Shown here piece by piece: positions 46,653 to 56,832 of a DNA stretch of 64,000 nucleotides (within the stretch, counting starts at the first letter, position 1; each line of letters begins with the position of its first letter). Under the pieces are notes generated by a model that saw only the letters and a program-made list of their open reading frames with translations, had not been told where the DNA came from and did no database searches. The position numbers and the translations under genes are program-made. The stretch comes from Psococerastis gibbosa (lineage: Eukaryota; Arthropoda; Insecta; Psocodea; Psocidae), in assembly GCA_963971405.1 (NCBI GenBank), contig OZ020485.1, positions 31,329,921-31,393,920 of the forward strand, in the 5' to 3' direction.

Positions 46653-48149
46653 CTTTAAGTATTTTGTAGGTGGTAGGCACTAGAAACCAGAGACGCTGTC
46701 AGACTTGTAGCTTTACTCGTGCGCTAAATACTGTACACATTTTACATGTTTTACCCACTTTTACCCTTAAGCAAGATAAGTGTCAAGAACGCCTAAGGAA
46801 GTTTTTCAATTATTTCAATAAAACAAATTGTCAAAAGCCTTGCTTCAAAGTCCCTACCGCTCACAACAGGTCTATGTTCTTCTTGGCACTATCGGTGCCT
46901 CTGCAACGTTTGCGCTTCCTGAAGGTGTTATGTCCCTGGTTAAGGGCTCTATACTTGAGGGGGTGGCCGGTGAACAATATTTCCACTTATGTACACTGCA
47001 CGTCGCCTAATTTATGTGATTGTTGGGAAGCTGAAAGGGTTTGGCCACCCCTGTCCAGGCATACCGCAAGGTAGGAGACGCCCGGCTTAGGCGAGTTCAG
47101 TACCGAGAGTGTAGTGCGCCGACGGTTACTGACTCCTCCAGTCTGAGTGGTGTCCGTGCGATGTTGTGTGCATAGGCCTCTGGAATTCGCTGACCAATGA
47201 GTGGAATGCTTCTGACGGACATTCAGCTGCCGCATTGGCTGCGCTCCCCATCCTCGCACTCACAGCTCCTACAGCTGACGTCTGATGACTTCCCCGTCCA
47301 GGGTAAAGCACTGTCCTTTGTCTCACTCGGGACTTCCCACATTAGTTAACAATGACAATGATGCGTAAATTAGTATTTAAATGAATGCAAAATTGTATTT
47401 TACAAGAGACCTACAGTTCAGCATATATGAATGTTGAATCATTAATATTTCATTTTAATTTCGATTACTTCCGTCTAGGATACACATATTTTTTAATGAG
47501 GCGAAATGGAGAATGGCACCTGGTCTGAACTGTGGTGCGCCTGCTAGGTTCCCAATCATATTGCCAATTGAAACATGGTCTTTTTGCGATTGAATACAAT
47601 AGAATAAGCTTAAAAGTTAGTATGCAATGCTCATGAATGGCAACATACACAATATGATAATCAAATTAAAAAAAATTTCAACGAGAGACAAATACAGTAT
47701 AGTATAGGTAGACAGATAGGTATAAATAATACATATAGTTCGGTAGACTCTGTGGCGTAACGATGATAGGTTTAAAAGGGGGCAGTGTATCATTTGGTGC
47801 CCCCTCTTTCATAAAAATGTAGGAAAAGGGGAAAGACGTTCTAAGTCACACTCATGGACGCAGTTTTTAAATTAGGGTCCCTTATTGTCCTTTGGGTAGG
47901 GCCGCCCAGAGGAGTCGAGAGCCCTGAAGGGGGCCAGCGGTCTCCCCGGAGGGAATTTTTTAAAAAATAGGCCTGTAAAACCACTTCCCAAAGTAAAGTC
48001 TCCCACAGGGTGTAGGCATCTTAGGCCATTTTTTTACTTCCTTGCCTGTCCAAAGTGTTAGAAAAACTAGAGTACTAAGCAAAATATACCTGTAGCCTAC
48101 TAGATAGGCTACAATCAGGATTTAAAACTGTTTTAATCAAAATAACAGA
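46653..48149. other. No assignable gene
   Basis: The plus frame 46670-47074 (134 codons) and overlapping frames at 46828-47010 and 46987-47326 show no domain I recognise; compositional cues suggest a decayed transposon body. 47750-47960 (CTGTGGCGTAACGATG, a G run, GGTCTCCCCGGAGGG) is a decayed hAT-type remnant. Confidence 0.35.
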
Positions 48150-49075
48150 AAAGGTATGGATAAGCAAAAAATTACTTTATTACCCCTATTAGATTTTAGT
48201 GCAGCTTTCAGTTTGGTGGATTTCGATTGTGTTATTATGTACATTAAAGTACCAATTTAGCGTCTCAGATGAGAAGCAAGGGTGGTTCCGTTATTATTTA
48301 GTCGGTCGAAAGCAGCGGGTGGTTGGCACAGAGGGGCAACAGTCTGGGTCGGTCAAATTGGAAATATATGTGCCTTGCCTCCACGTGCAAAATGGCTGCA
48401 CAATGGCAAGGGACCCAAAGAAGAAAAAAAACTTTCTTTTTCTATTTTTTCTATTTCTATTTATGTAACTGAATTTATTTTGGGAATTACACTATTATTA
48501 TTATTATTATTTTGGCTCCCCTTTGATTCGCGTTAAATATTCAAGACATAAATGAGGTTATGCAACCTGTCACCACATTGAATTGTTATTCAGGTTTATA
48601 AGCAGACGCAGAAAATGGAACTGCAGAAAACAGCAACTTACCGAAATAAACGAATGGGCGGTTTCCTGTGGCCTGCAAATAAACCCAAAAAAGACGCATC
48701 TCATGGCAATAGGTACAAAATAGTAACTGGCAGTTGTAGATCTTTCCACGGGAGCCCAGATGAGCGTTGGAGGGCTTAAGTTAGCCTACTTCAAAGCAGT
48801 CGAAAAGTTCCCTCAGTAGGCCTCATATGTTCGATGAAAACCTGTCTTGGGAAGCACACACAAATTTAACGCAAAAAAGAGTATATGGTTGTATTCACTC
48901 CTTATATGGAATGAAAAAATATTTTATCAGAGAGAACAAAGGCTTACTAGGTGCGATCACTGATTACTGCTGCTTTTTGATTACTGTGATGTAGTCCAAT
49001 TAAATATGGCTGACTATCAATCCAATAAACTTCAAAATCTCGGAATAAGTGTCTAAGGTAGGTACGTTAAGGGAT
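48150..49075 (+). mobile_element. LINE reverse-transcriptase fragment, decayed
   Basis: Read in several frames: LLPLLDFSAAFSLVDFD (RT motif, about 48180-48232), then KQGWFRYYLVGRKQRVVG (about 48263-48323), a gap filled by low-complexity sequence near 48420-48520, then INEWAVSCGLQINPKKTHLM (about 48645-48708), AQMSVGGLKLAYFKAVEKF and later LLGAITDY. These are successive RT blocks of a Jockey/I-type LINE. The central catalytic block is lost, and frameshifts and stops make it a pseudogene. Confidence 0.8.
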
Positions 49076-49250
49076 TTCGGAGGTATGAACATATCATATG
49101 TTCGTAAAGTTTAATGGCAATGGTGTAATACTATTTAACAAAGGGTTATTTGGACTTACATTGTCTGTTGTGTTAATAGTCATTAGAGGCATAGGCTCAT
49201 AGTCATCGAACTATTACGGCGGAGCCCATTGTCAGGGGAGGGATGACTAT
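49076..49250 (-). mobile_element. SINE end fragment (family of 59.6 kb)
   Basis: 49131-49250 shares AACAAAGGGTTATTTGGACT, CAGTCATCGAAC-like ATAGTCATCGAACTATTA and GGCGGAGCCCATTG with 59571-59680. Only one end of the repeat is present. Confidence 0.6.
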
Positions 49251-49420
49251 ACACCCTCCTACCTTACACCCCTTTTCCGTCCTTTATCCTCCTTCCAAGC
49301 CCGGAACACCAGAGAAAAAAAAAATATCCATTCCAATCCGCACATGGCCATCTTCTTCGTTTTCGGTACAGGCGGTGAGGCTTTGGAACTTTCCACCGGA
49401 CCCCATTAAAGACCCCGGAA

Positions 49421-49586
49421 ATCGATGAACAGACAGACAGACAGAGCGACAGACCGACAGACATTTCGTAGAAACCACTTTTTTGGGTTCCTAGGACCTC
49501 AAAACGTGTAAATCCGTTGAAATCTCGGAATCGAAAATTTCGACCATCACAAAGCTTTCCTTATACTACGTATAAATTGGAAAGCA
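49421..49586 (-). repeat. 850-bp repeat, end fragment
   Basis: Reverse-oriented end: an ACAG microsatellite, then CACTTTTTTGGGTTCCTAGG, then AAAGCTTTCCTTATACTACG and ATAAATTGGAAAGCAAAAA. Confidence 0.8.
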
Positions 49587-49794
49587 AAAAGGAGTAGGGT
49601 TTTGCGCATTTTGACAACCATAACGTTTTGATATTACAGGTGACGAATATAACTGCAACAAAGGGGGACCGAGGGTTTTCCCGGGGGGGGGGGGGGGAGA
49701 ATTTTGAACAATATGCCCGAATTTGAGGTGGTTCACGTATTTTGATTGTTGAATGTTTTCAATGTTTCCAAACAGGTTTTTTTCTTTTGTTTTT
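49587..49794. repeat. Decayed G-run element fragment
   Basis: Contains AGGGTTTTGCGCATTTTGAC followed by GGGTTTTCCCGGG and a 15-G run (about 49683-49697), the same module order as in the hAT-type elements at 32.1 and 46.1 kb. No ends were found. Confidence 0.55.
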
Positions 49795-50065
49795 TATTGT
49801 CCCAGAACCAAACTATCAAGGGAAAAGCGAACTAGTGGATTTTAATTAAGCTGATGAACGGCTACAACATAAGTTATCTAAATTTAAAAAAAAAGTTTCG
49901 GGCGTTTTTGATAAACACTTTTTTAGCCGTTTTTTAGTTTTTGGAGAGTTAACCCCCCTAAATAGAGTCAGCCCAAAATAGAAAAGAAGGTATCATATGA
50001 TATGATTTTTATGAACCTACATGCCGAATGTCAGATAAATCCATCGAGTAGGTAGTTCGTCCACA
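49795..50065 (-). repeat. 850-bp repeat, interior fragment
   Basis: Diverged reverse copy of the interior: CCAAACTATCAAGGGAAAAG, then GTCAGCCCAAAATAG and ATGATTTTTATGAACCTAC, as in 7436-7690. Confidence 0.65.
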
Positions 50066-51149
50066 GGTTGCGGTGTACAAACAGGATAATAATTCAGATT
50101 TCAAGAAGTTACGCTTCAATAAGGTTGATTCCTGTTATGGGGCAAAACCTACAACCTTTCCCAAAGTCCCAAACCCCAGTATTGTTCAATGTTCGGCTGG
50201 TGGTATTAGCTGGACAGATAATAATAGCCAACAGTTTGGAGTGCTGGTGGATGAGGGACGAGGGTTCCTCGCTTTCGAAAACACCGACAAAAAATTCAAT
50301 AGAAATCGTTGTTACAGCAACAATAACCCAATGTCACACGATTGTTGACAATATAGTCATTCCCTTCCCCAAATCTGTTGCCTTTTATTTGGTAAGACAC
50401 AGGTGGCCTGTCTCTCTATGAGTATTCTAGACCAAAAGCTAAAATAGCGTTTCAGAGTGAGAAGAAACTTTTAATAAAACTTGAGAAAGCCTTCTTACTT
50501 GGCGCAGACAAAGACATGCTGAGCGCAAGACATTCGTCCAATAAAAAACACTGAAAAGAATGACATATTTTGTTTTGATCCTTTTATTGAAGGAACTCAA
50601 AGTTCCATCTCGTCAATAAGCTGTCAGTTGGTGTTTCGGCTATGTCAGAACCGTTAAAGGTTTGTCTTTGATTCCTTTACTGATATAAAAAGACCTTGGC
50701 GAGGAGCTTTTAGGCTAGTTTGTATTAGCTACTAGTAGGGTTATTTTGTCGTTTCTGACACTTCTGTTACAACAGCCTCCATCATTTGTCATGTGAAAAT
50801 GAGGAAAACGAAAAGAATAACGTCTGCCGGTCCCGTCCTTTGTGCTGCAAGAAAATGCAGAGGAGAAATTTTACCAATTACCACTATTGTCACCGTGGGA
50901 GCAATATCCAATAAATTTTTATTATTATTAATTAAATGGGGGAGTCCGATGATGTACCTGTATTGATAGTAAATCTGATATCCTACAGTATACATCTGAT
51001 TCAAAATTGTTTACGTCATCCAAACAAGTGGAGTTCTGAATATTAAATATGATATTTAACTAGGCTATTTATGCGTATTTAATTAACTAATACATGAATT
51101 GTTTAGGGAGACGTTGATGCTGATTAAATGATGACGATAATTCGCAGGC
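50066..51149. other. No assignable gene
   Basis: Two overlapping plus frames (50068-50421 and 50073-50348). The second has a balanced, protein-like composition including PSIVQCSAGGISWTDNNSQQ and GVLVDEGRGFLAFENT, but no family is recognised and no splice sites stand out. A transposon relic is possible. Confidence 0.3.
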
Positions 51150-51330
51150 AGGATTGTCTTTTAATAGTAAAAAAATTTAATACTTCCTATTATATGATGC
51201 ATGAAGTAGTCTTCTACAACTTCCATGAGCCAAATCTTTAAGGACTTGCTTTGTTAATTAAATAAAAAAATAAAAAGTCAATAAAAACAACAAATTTTGA
51301 GGTGCTCTTTTTCTACGACTTAATAAAACG
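51150..51330. mobile_element. Foldback family TTAAGAGTGTACAG, half copy
   Basis: Right half only: TGATGCATGAAGTAGTCTTC, then TACAACTTCCATGAGCC and TTTTGAGGTGCTCTTTTTCT, collinear with 10080-10190. The left half is missing. Confidence 0.65.
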
Positions 51331-51673
51331 GATCAAATCCCTTTTATACCTAACCCAGGAAATGCAATGGTTTTATTACTTTTATTAGCACCTACAGTAT
51401 ATTATCCGTGGGAAATTACAAATTTGACCGCACCCCCGCTCCCTCCCTTACTCTGGCCAGAAGGGGGCAGGGGCAGACGCCAGACGTTTTGTTACTTATA
51501 ATGCGGATTGCCCAGAAGAAGCAAATGAAGGTGTATACTTGGGTACCCTGAGTTGGTCAATGCTCCACTTTCCAGGCCGTCGCATGGTACTCCCACCTAA
51601 TGGTATCTTCTGCTTCATCAAACTCCCACTGGCTTCCATGGTAACCGGACCAACATTTTACTGCTACCACAAC
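51331..51673. other. No recognisable gene
   Basis: About 340 bp; part of a minus-strand frame (51557-51874) that runs into the adjacent SINE and is not coding. Confidence 0.4.
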
Positions 51674-51687
51674 GGCGGAGGATGTAT

Positions 51688-52037
51688 ATAGTTTTCCAAC
51701 GCCTGCTTTCAGCATTTCAGCTTTAAGCAACCCTGCCAGCCTGGCGGGGGGAGTGAGCATGTTTATTAACATGAGGCACCCTAAGAGCAGACTCCTTCCC
51801 CTCGGGGAGAAGGGGTTTTGACTGACAGGGTGGACCTCCTGATTATAGTGGATTCCGAACCACTTGGGGAACATAGTAAAGTCACACGACTAATTCGGAG
51901 GTGACCAGGACTCGACACGCACTGACTGGTATAGTCTCAGCACGTTATCATATCCCACCATGTTCCTCTGCCAACGCTGTGTTTGCCACGGTTTGGAACA
52001 GGCTCTGTTCTCGTGGACTCCACTTGGTATGGCCGTT
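51688..52037 (-). mobile_element. 5S-like SINE, long-tail type, TSD 14 bp
   Basis: Reverse-oriented copy, collinear with 31540-31913. TSD GGCGGAGGATGTAT (51674-51687) and GGCGGAGGATGCAT (52038-52051), 13 of 14 matching, a retroposition signature. Sense 5' end AACGGCCATACCAAGTGG. Confidence 0.88.
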
Positions 52038-52051
52038 GGCGGAGGATGCAT

Positions 52052-52475
52052 TCAATTATCACCTTGAATGGGGATTAATAAGTAATACCACTTCCAACAG
52101 AACGAGGAATATTATTCTACTATTAAAACAATCTATACGTATCCATACGGTGATAGATTGTAAGTTATTAGTAGTTATACTACTACTGTCTGATCATGAA
52201 TTCAAAGAATTGAAACACTGTGTTTATTCCAGACATCTTGGGTTTAATTTTTATATTCGTGGTGAGAGAGTATTACTACAACTAATCCTCTCATTAATGC
52301 TCAATAACGTCAGTCTGATTTCTGGGCAGCTCCTTTTTTGGCCGTAATGCTTAATTATTTCATAGTAAGGGGCTCAATGAGCATTTGCATATCTCATCAT
52401 AGACTTGAAACGATATGACCCAATTATTTGATGCTGAGATGAAATGACTACCGTAATTATAAAAATCAAACCCAG
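52052..52475. other. No recognisable gene
   Basis: About 420 bp of AT-rich sequence; a plus frame continuing out of the SINE is not coding. Confidence 0.4.
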
Positions 52476-52620
52476 TCAGGACATGTAGAGTAGTGGTACG
52501 GACTCCAAATGGCTCGAGTCCCACACTTGCTACATTTTCTGGTCCTGCTTCGGAGGACATGTGAAGCAGGCGATCCCGGATATTCCTAGTTGAGTGTAAG
52601 ACAGTGGGGCATTGCTGGGG
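52476..52620 (+). mobile_element. tRNA-derived SINE, truncated copy
   Basis: CAGGACATGTAGAGTAGTGG, then GGCTCGAGTCCCACAC (B box altered, GGCTCGAGTCC, with about 16 bases missing before it), then ACATTTTCTGGTCCTGC and TAGTTGAGTGTAAGACAG, after which it breaks off. Confidence 0.75.
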
Positions 52621-52893
52621 GCGCACTTCGGTTCCCAAAAATAATTAGATAATTTAGAAATCTATGTAATTAATAAAAATGTTAAATATCAATTTATTAT
52701 CCATGTTGACTATAATTATGAAATTAGGAACTTCATCTCATTTAAAACTAAAAATGTTCTTTCTCGCCAATCCTGCGCTTAACCGGTGGCAGCAGAATGC
52801 ACTAGTTAGCCACTGGGTACCAGCAAAACCAGACAGCGGCTGGTACGTTTTTTCATTATTATTTATACAACAAACCTTTTCTTCCCATTCCAC

Positions 52894-53459
52894 CAAGACC
52901 GTAGGCAAGGGGGGCTTTTTGGACTGCAGACCCCCCCCCCCCCCCACCGAAATGAAGTTGGGAATTAAATGCATCTAGTACGGTAACATGAATATGCCTT
53001 ACTCTGTAAATTATAAGCTTTACTGCTATTAAAATCGTAAAACCCCACTATTTCGGGCCTATTTTTTTCAAAACTTTTCCCCCGGGGGAGACCCCCCCCT
53101 GTTTTCTGCAATATAACACCTTTGTAAGTTTTGTAAAAATCTATATTTTACTGCTTTTAAAACCCCACTATATTACACTTATATTTTCTTTTTTTTTTTC
53201 TCCGGGGAGACTCCCGGGCCCCCCTTTTTGGATTACGTGCAATATTATTTCTAGAAAATCTAAGCCGTTGTAATGGTAACATAACAATTAAGTCCGCATA
53301 TCCAGCAAATGTTATTATTAATGTGTCCCCACTAAATTTGCATTTTATGTGCCCATGCTATCATAGTATATAGCCTGCGAGTAACACCATAACCTCTTAA
53401 GAATGTACTATAGATAGGAATATAGGATCACAGCCACCCCCGAAAAGGCTACGGCCTTG
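52894..53459. mobile_element. hAT-type element, family CAAGGCCGTAGCC, 566 bp
   Basis: Left end CAAGACCGTAGGCAAGG, right end GGCTACGGCCTTG; exact 8-bp TSD CATTCCAC at 52886-52893 and 53460-53467. C run at 52931-52946. The interior has two of the repeated units (CGTAAAACCCCACTATTTCG, then TTTTCCCCCGGGGGAGAC) against three in 35437-36219. The right subterminal run is short here (CACCCCCGAAAAGG). Confidence 0.92.
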
Positions 53460-53559
53460 CATTCCACTATTGACTATCATAACAAAGACGAAATAATAAG
53501 ACAAGGAAGGGCGCACGAAAGGTCATGCGGGGGGCGCAGCAAAAGTTATTTACGCTACT

Positions 53560-53640
53560 GGACTGTAAGAGTGGGCTTTATAGCCCTAACTCCGCTAGAT
53601 TGGCTTACTAATAGAACAAAAAGTCAATATTCATTTATTT
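53560..53640 (+). mobile_element. tRNA-derived SINE, 3' fragment
   Basis: GGGCTTTATAGCCCTAACTC then CGCTAGATTGGCTTACTAAT and AGAACAAAAAGTCAATATTC, the 3' end of the family; the tRNA head is absent. Confidence 0.75.
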
Positions 53641-54252
53641 ATAAACAGAAGACAACTGTCTGATCGCAGCTACATACTGTACGATACGTGCAGTATTTAC
53701 GTCAGAAATAGCCTTCAAGCGAGCTAGTCTTATAAACGTGCACCACAGATATACACTGTATATTTACTGTAAATGTAATGTACGTAAATCAGTTTTTTTC
53801 CTCGATGCATTCCGAAAGCATTGACCACATTGAGATGTCACTTTGGGTTATAGGGTTGTTATGTGAACGCTCCCGAGGGTTCTTAATCATAAATATATGT
53901 AGGCACATACTGTGCATATGTATCGTAATTGTTATAGAGATCAAAACGATCGTGGGAAACGAAAGAATCTGTCTCACTCTTCATTCAAGGAATTTATTTT
54001 ATATTTTTATGCTATGTTAAGTACTGGATAGTTGGTACATTCATTAAAATAAGCTTATTAGAAGATGGCAATGCATGTTCTCTTTACTTGGGAGTACTCA
54101 GCTTTTTACAAAGTGAGATGCAATTCTCGACCCGACGCGACGTTTAATTTACAGCTGCGCGACTGTATGGTCATGGTGGGCGCACCGACCAACAAAATAC
54201 ACTAGACTGTAGACTGTAGACTCGCTTTGTTGCGGATCACAAGCTTTTAAAC
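53641..54252. other. No recognisable gene
   Basis: About 610 bp of AT-rich sequence; frames on both strands lack domains. Confidence 0.4.
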
Positions 54253-54260
54253 TAACTAGC

Positions 54261-54439
54261 CAAGACCGTAGCCAAGGGGGGGTTCATGGGGTTCAACCCC
54301 TCCCCCCCCCCCCGAAATGAAATGTCTTGATACTAGATGTAATCGGATTTTGAGAGGAAAAATAAAAACCTCCATGTAATATCCAATGAAATTTCTGAAC
54401 CCCCCCCCCCCCGAAAAAAAAATCCTGGCAACGGCCTTG
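54261..54439. mobile_element. hAT-type MITE, family CAAGGCCGTAGCC, 179 bp
   Basis: Left end CAAGACCGTAGCCAAGG, right end CCTGGCAACGGCCTTG; TSD TAACTAGC (54253-54260) and TAACCAGC (54440-54447), 7 of 8 matching. C runs at 54302-54313 and 54401-54412. It lacks the repeated interior units of the longer members. Confidence 0.88.
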
Positions 54440-54447
54440 TAACCAGC

Positions 54448-55082
54448 AACCATGTCTTGGCCTAGTTCCTGGTTGCTACACTTCATAACCAATTCAGTTA
54501 TTTTTCAGTTTAAGCCTTGCCGCTAATTAGACTATCCTTCGCCCCAACAAAGTTAAGGGTGTGTGCGTGTTGAATGAACAAACCACTTCTTAAAACGACA
54601 TTCCCAGAGGAGATACCCGGACCCCCCTCCCCTCCAAATGTTTTTATTGGCTAAACTTTAGCCCTCTACATGTAACCACCTCTGGGAGTCTGGGAAGGGG
54701 GGCCAAAAGTTCTTGTTGAGCTCTTATAAGCGTCTACTAAGGTGACGAAAGTTTAGGATTCGACCAAAAGACAAAGAACGGCCTAATAATTTGTCTGCTT
54801 TAAGAGCAAATCGAGGCACGTATTATCCGTTTTTTCCACATAGTCCAATTTCTCAATCATACTAGTAAATGAGATGTCAAAATGTATGATTATATTTATA
54901 TGCCGAGGTATACATACTCATTGTGAATAAAATAAATCTGTAAAATTTTATTCACAATGAGTGACAGTAAGTTTTACAAAGCTAATAAGGAGAATATTAT
55001 GCGTAGGCATGCATACAGTATGTTATTTTGAACAAGGGCGCACAACGGTCACGGGCCCGCCCTTCTTAAATAAAAATAAATA
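54448..55082. other. No gene; one short perfect hairpin
   Basis: 54595-54720 includes GAGATACCCGGACCCCCC, a scrap of a G/C-block element. The hairpin at 54916-54962 is listed separately. Confidence 0.4.
54916..54962. other. Perfect 18-bp hairpin
   Basis: ACTCATTGTGAATAAAAT and ATTTTATTCACAATGAGT are exact complements across an 11-base spacer. Perhaps a miniature foldback; no TSD evident. Confidence 0.7.
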
Positions 55083-55286
55083 AGGACTTTTTATTGTTTC
55101 TATTACTAAGTCAACCTAGCGGAGTTAGGGCTATAAAGCCCTCTCTTACACTCAACTAGGAAGGCTCGGGACCGCCTGCTTTACATGCCCTCCGAGCATG
55201 GACAGAAAATGTGTGTGACTCGAACCAACAACCTTTCGGGTGAAAGTCCGAGTCCGTAACACTACGCTACATGTCTTGACATGTCA
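55083..55286 (-). mobile_element. tRNA-derived SINE, copy 4
   Basis: Reverse-oriented: sense strand has ACATGTAGCGTAGTGTTACG, CACCCGAAAGGTTGTTGG, B box GGTTCGAGTCA, then a body ending CTTAGTAATAGAAACAA. Collinear with 41594-41800. Confidence 0.85.
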
Positions 55287-56105
55287 TGTCTGCTTCGAGG
55301 CCTGGTAGGTATAATGCATAGGTAATCCTAACCGTAGTTCTTATTTACTAACGATATCTTTATGCATCATATTATATATACTGTATATATTTAGTGGTAC
55401 CTACTTCAAATCAATTCAAATCAAAATCGGATTTAAACGGGAACTCATGCAATGTTTCACAGCGCTATGTTCCTCGCACATCCCTTGTTTCCATGTCCAG
55501 ACAATTGCGACTTGATATTTAAGAAGACGGCTGCACCAGAGAGCAGTGGTAGCGGCCCGTGGGCAGTCTACTGTCCAGTGGCCTTGGCAGGCCTCCAGAG
55601 TCGAGTCTCCCATGCCTATCCATCATGATTTTCATGCGAGCTTTCATCTGTCGCAGTATTAGCAGAACGTTATCACTGCACGTAATGTATTTGTCACTAT
55701 TTAGCGCAGACACAAACCTGTCTGATTTAATTTTTTTGCAGCCCGATACATCCAATGTAAATTCCGGAAATCAGTAATAAACCTTATACCACCGATCTGT
55801 TAGAAAATCCCAGAGGCGATAGGTACATTATTTGAAATGTGGTTCATCTGAGGGTGTGCACTGCCTTAACCCACTCTACCCATGACACTACAAGTCGCCA
55901 CTGGGAAGCTCGGCGTCCAATGGCTGAGCAGCCACGGACGGGCGTTGGATACAGTAAAGAAAGTACATTATGTGAAATGCCGTATAGACCGTCACACATG
56001 GGGGTTGCTAGTTCTATATGGAAGAGATGAGACATTCCAGCGCGCCAAAAATGAGTTTTTGAATCCTGGGGCCCCTGGTACGTTTTTTCAATAGCTGGTC
56101 ATAAG
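55287..56105. other. No assignable gene
   Basis: The minus frame 55519-55755 and its neighbours have no recognised domain. 55889-55945 is the repeat shared with 4940-5000. Confidence 0.35.
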
Positions 56106-56393
56106 CATAGAAATATATTAACTGGAGCGGCGGGAGCCATAATATCATAATATGCCTTACGAGGCACCCGTTAACCATAAGCCAACTATCAGAGATAAGT
56201 ACCAACGCAAAAAATATCGAAGTCGTACACATTGCAGCATAGACTATAGCAGAACGGATACCTGGACCCGGTCAAAAACTCTGTACTTAGCTTGCTCAGG
56301 CTATTTTCCCCGCCAAATTGCGTACTTATCTTGTGCAGGCTACCCTAGCAGGCATATTGATAACTGTCTACAGCCACGGGATGCAAGTGGCAA
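56106..56393 (-). repeat. 294-bp repeat, reverse copy
   Basis: Reverse complement of 16138-16431 with scattered substitutions and a missing TA-rich segment. It begins CATAGAAATATATTAACTGG and ends CAGCCACGGGATG. A foldback MITE follows 60 bp later, as one also follows the forward copy. Confidence 0.9.
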
Positions 56394-56453
56394 GTGCCCC
56401 AGAAATTCAAATTAGACCTTATTGGCGAGACGCGATTGTCCCATCTTTCCTAT

Positions 56454-56829
56454 GGCGCCCATTCCACCGACCGGCTAGGGCTATTTACAAAAACAGTGAC
56501 GTGGTAGCAGACATTCAAGACTTAGGCGGGGTTTCCACCGACCTCGCATTGCAGAATTGACGGAAATGTTTATTTTCCTCTATGCCATAGTTAAAATTGA
56601 TCAATGATCATACAGTAAAATCACAAACTAAAATTAAAAAATGACGTCATGGGATATGTTAAGTACAAACATTTTAATAGATTTCTATAAAAAGAATAAC
56701 AAACATTTCCGTCAATGTCATTTGCATACTGCAATGCGAGATCGGTGGAAACGCCACCTAAGTCTTGACTGTCTGCTACCACGTCACCGTTTTTGTAAAT
56801 AGCCCTAGCCGGTCGGTGGAATGGGCGCC
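56454..56829. mobile_element. PIF/Harbinger-like foldback MITE, copy 3, TSD TAT
   Basis: 376 bp; ends GGCGCCCATTCCACCGACC and GGTCGGTGGAATGGGCGCC are perfect complements; TSD TAT at 56451-56453 and 56830-56832. Its centre is inverted relative to the 16.8 and 34.8 kb copies (CTATGCCATAGTTAAAATTG first), as expected for a foldback that can insert or flip either way. Confidence 0.92.
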
Positions 56830-56832
56830 TAT

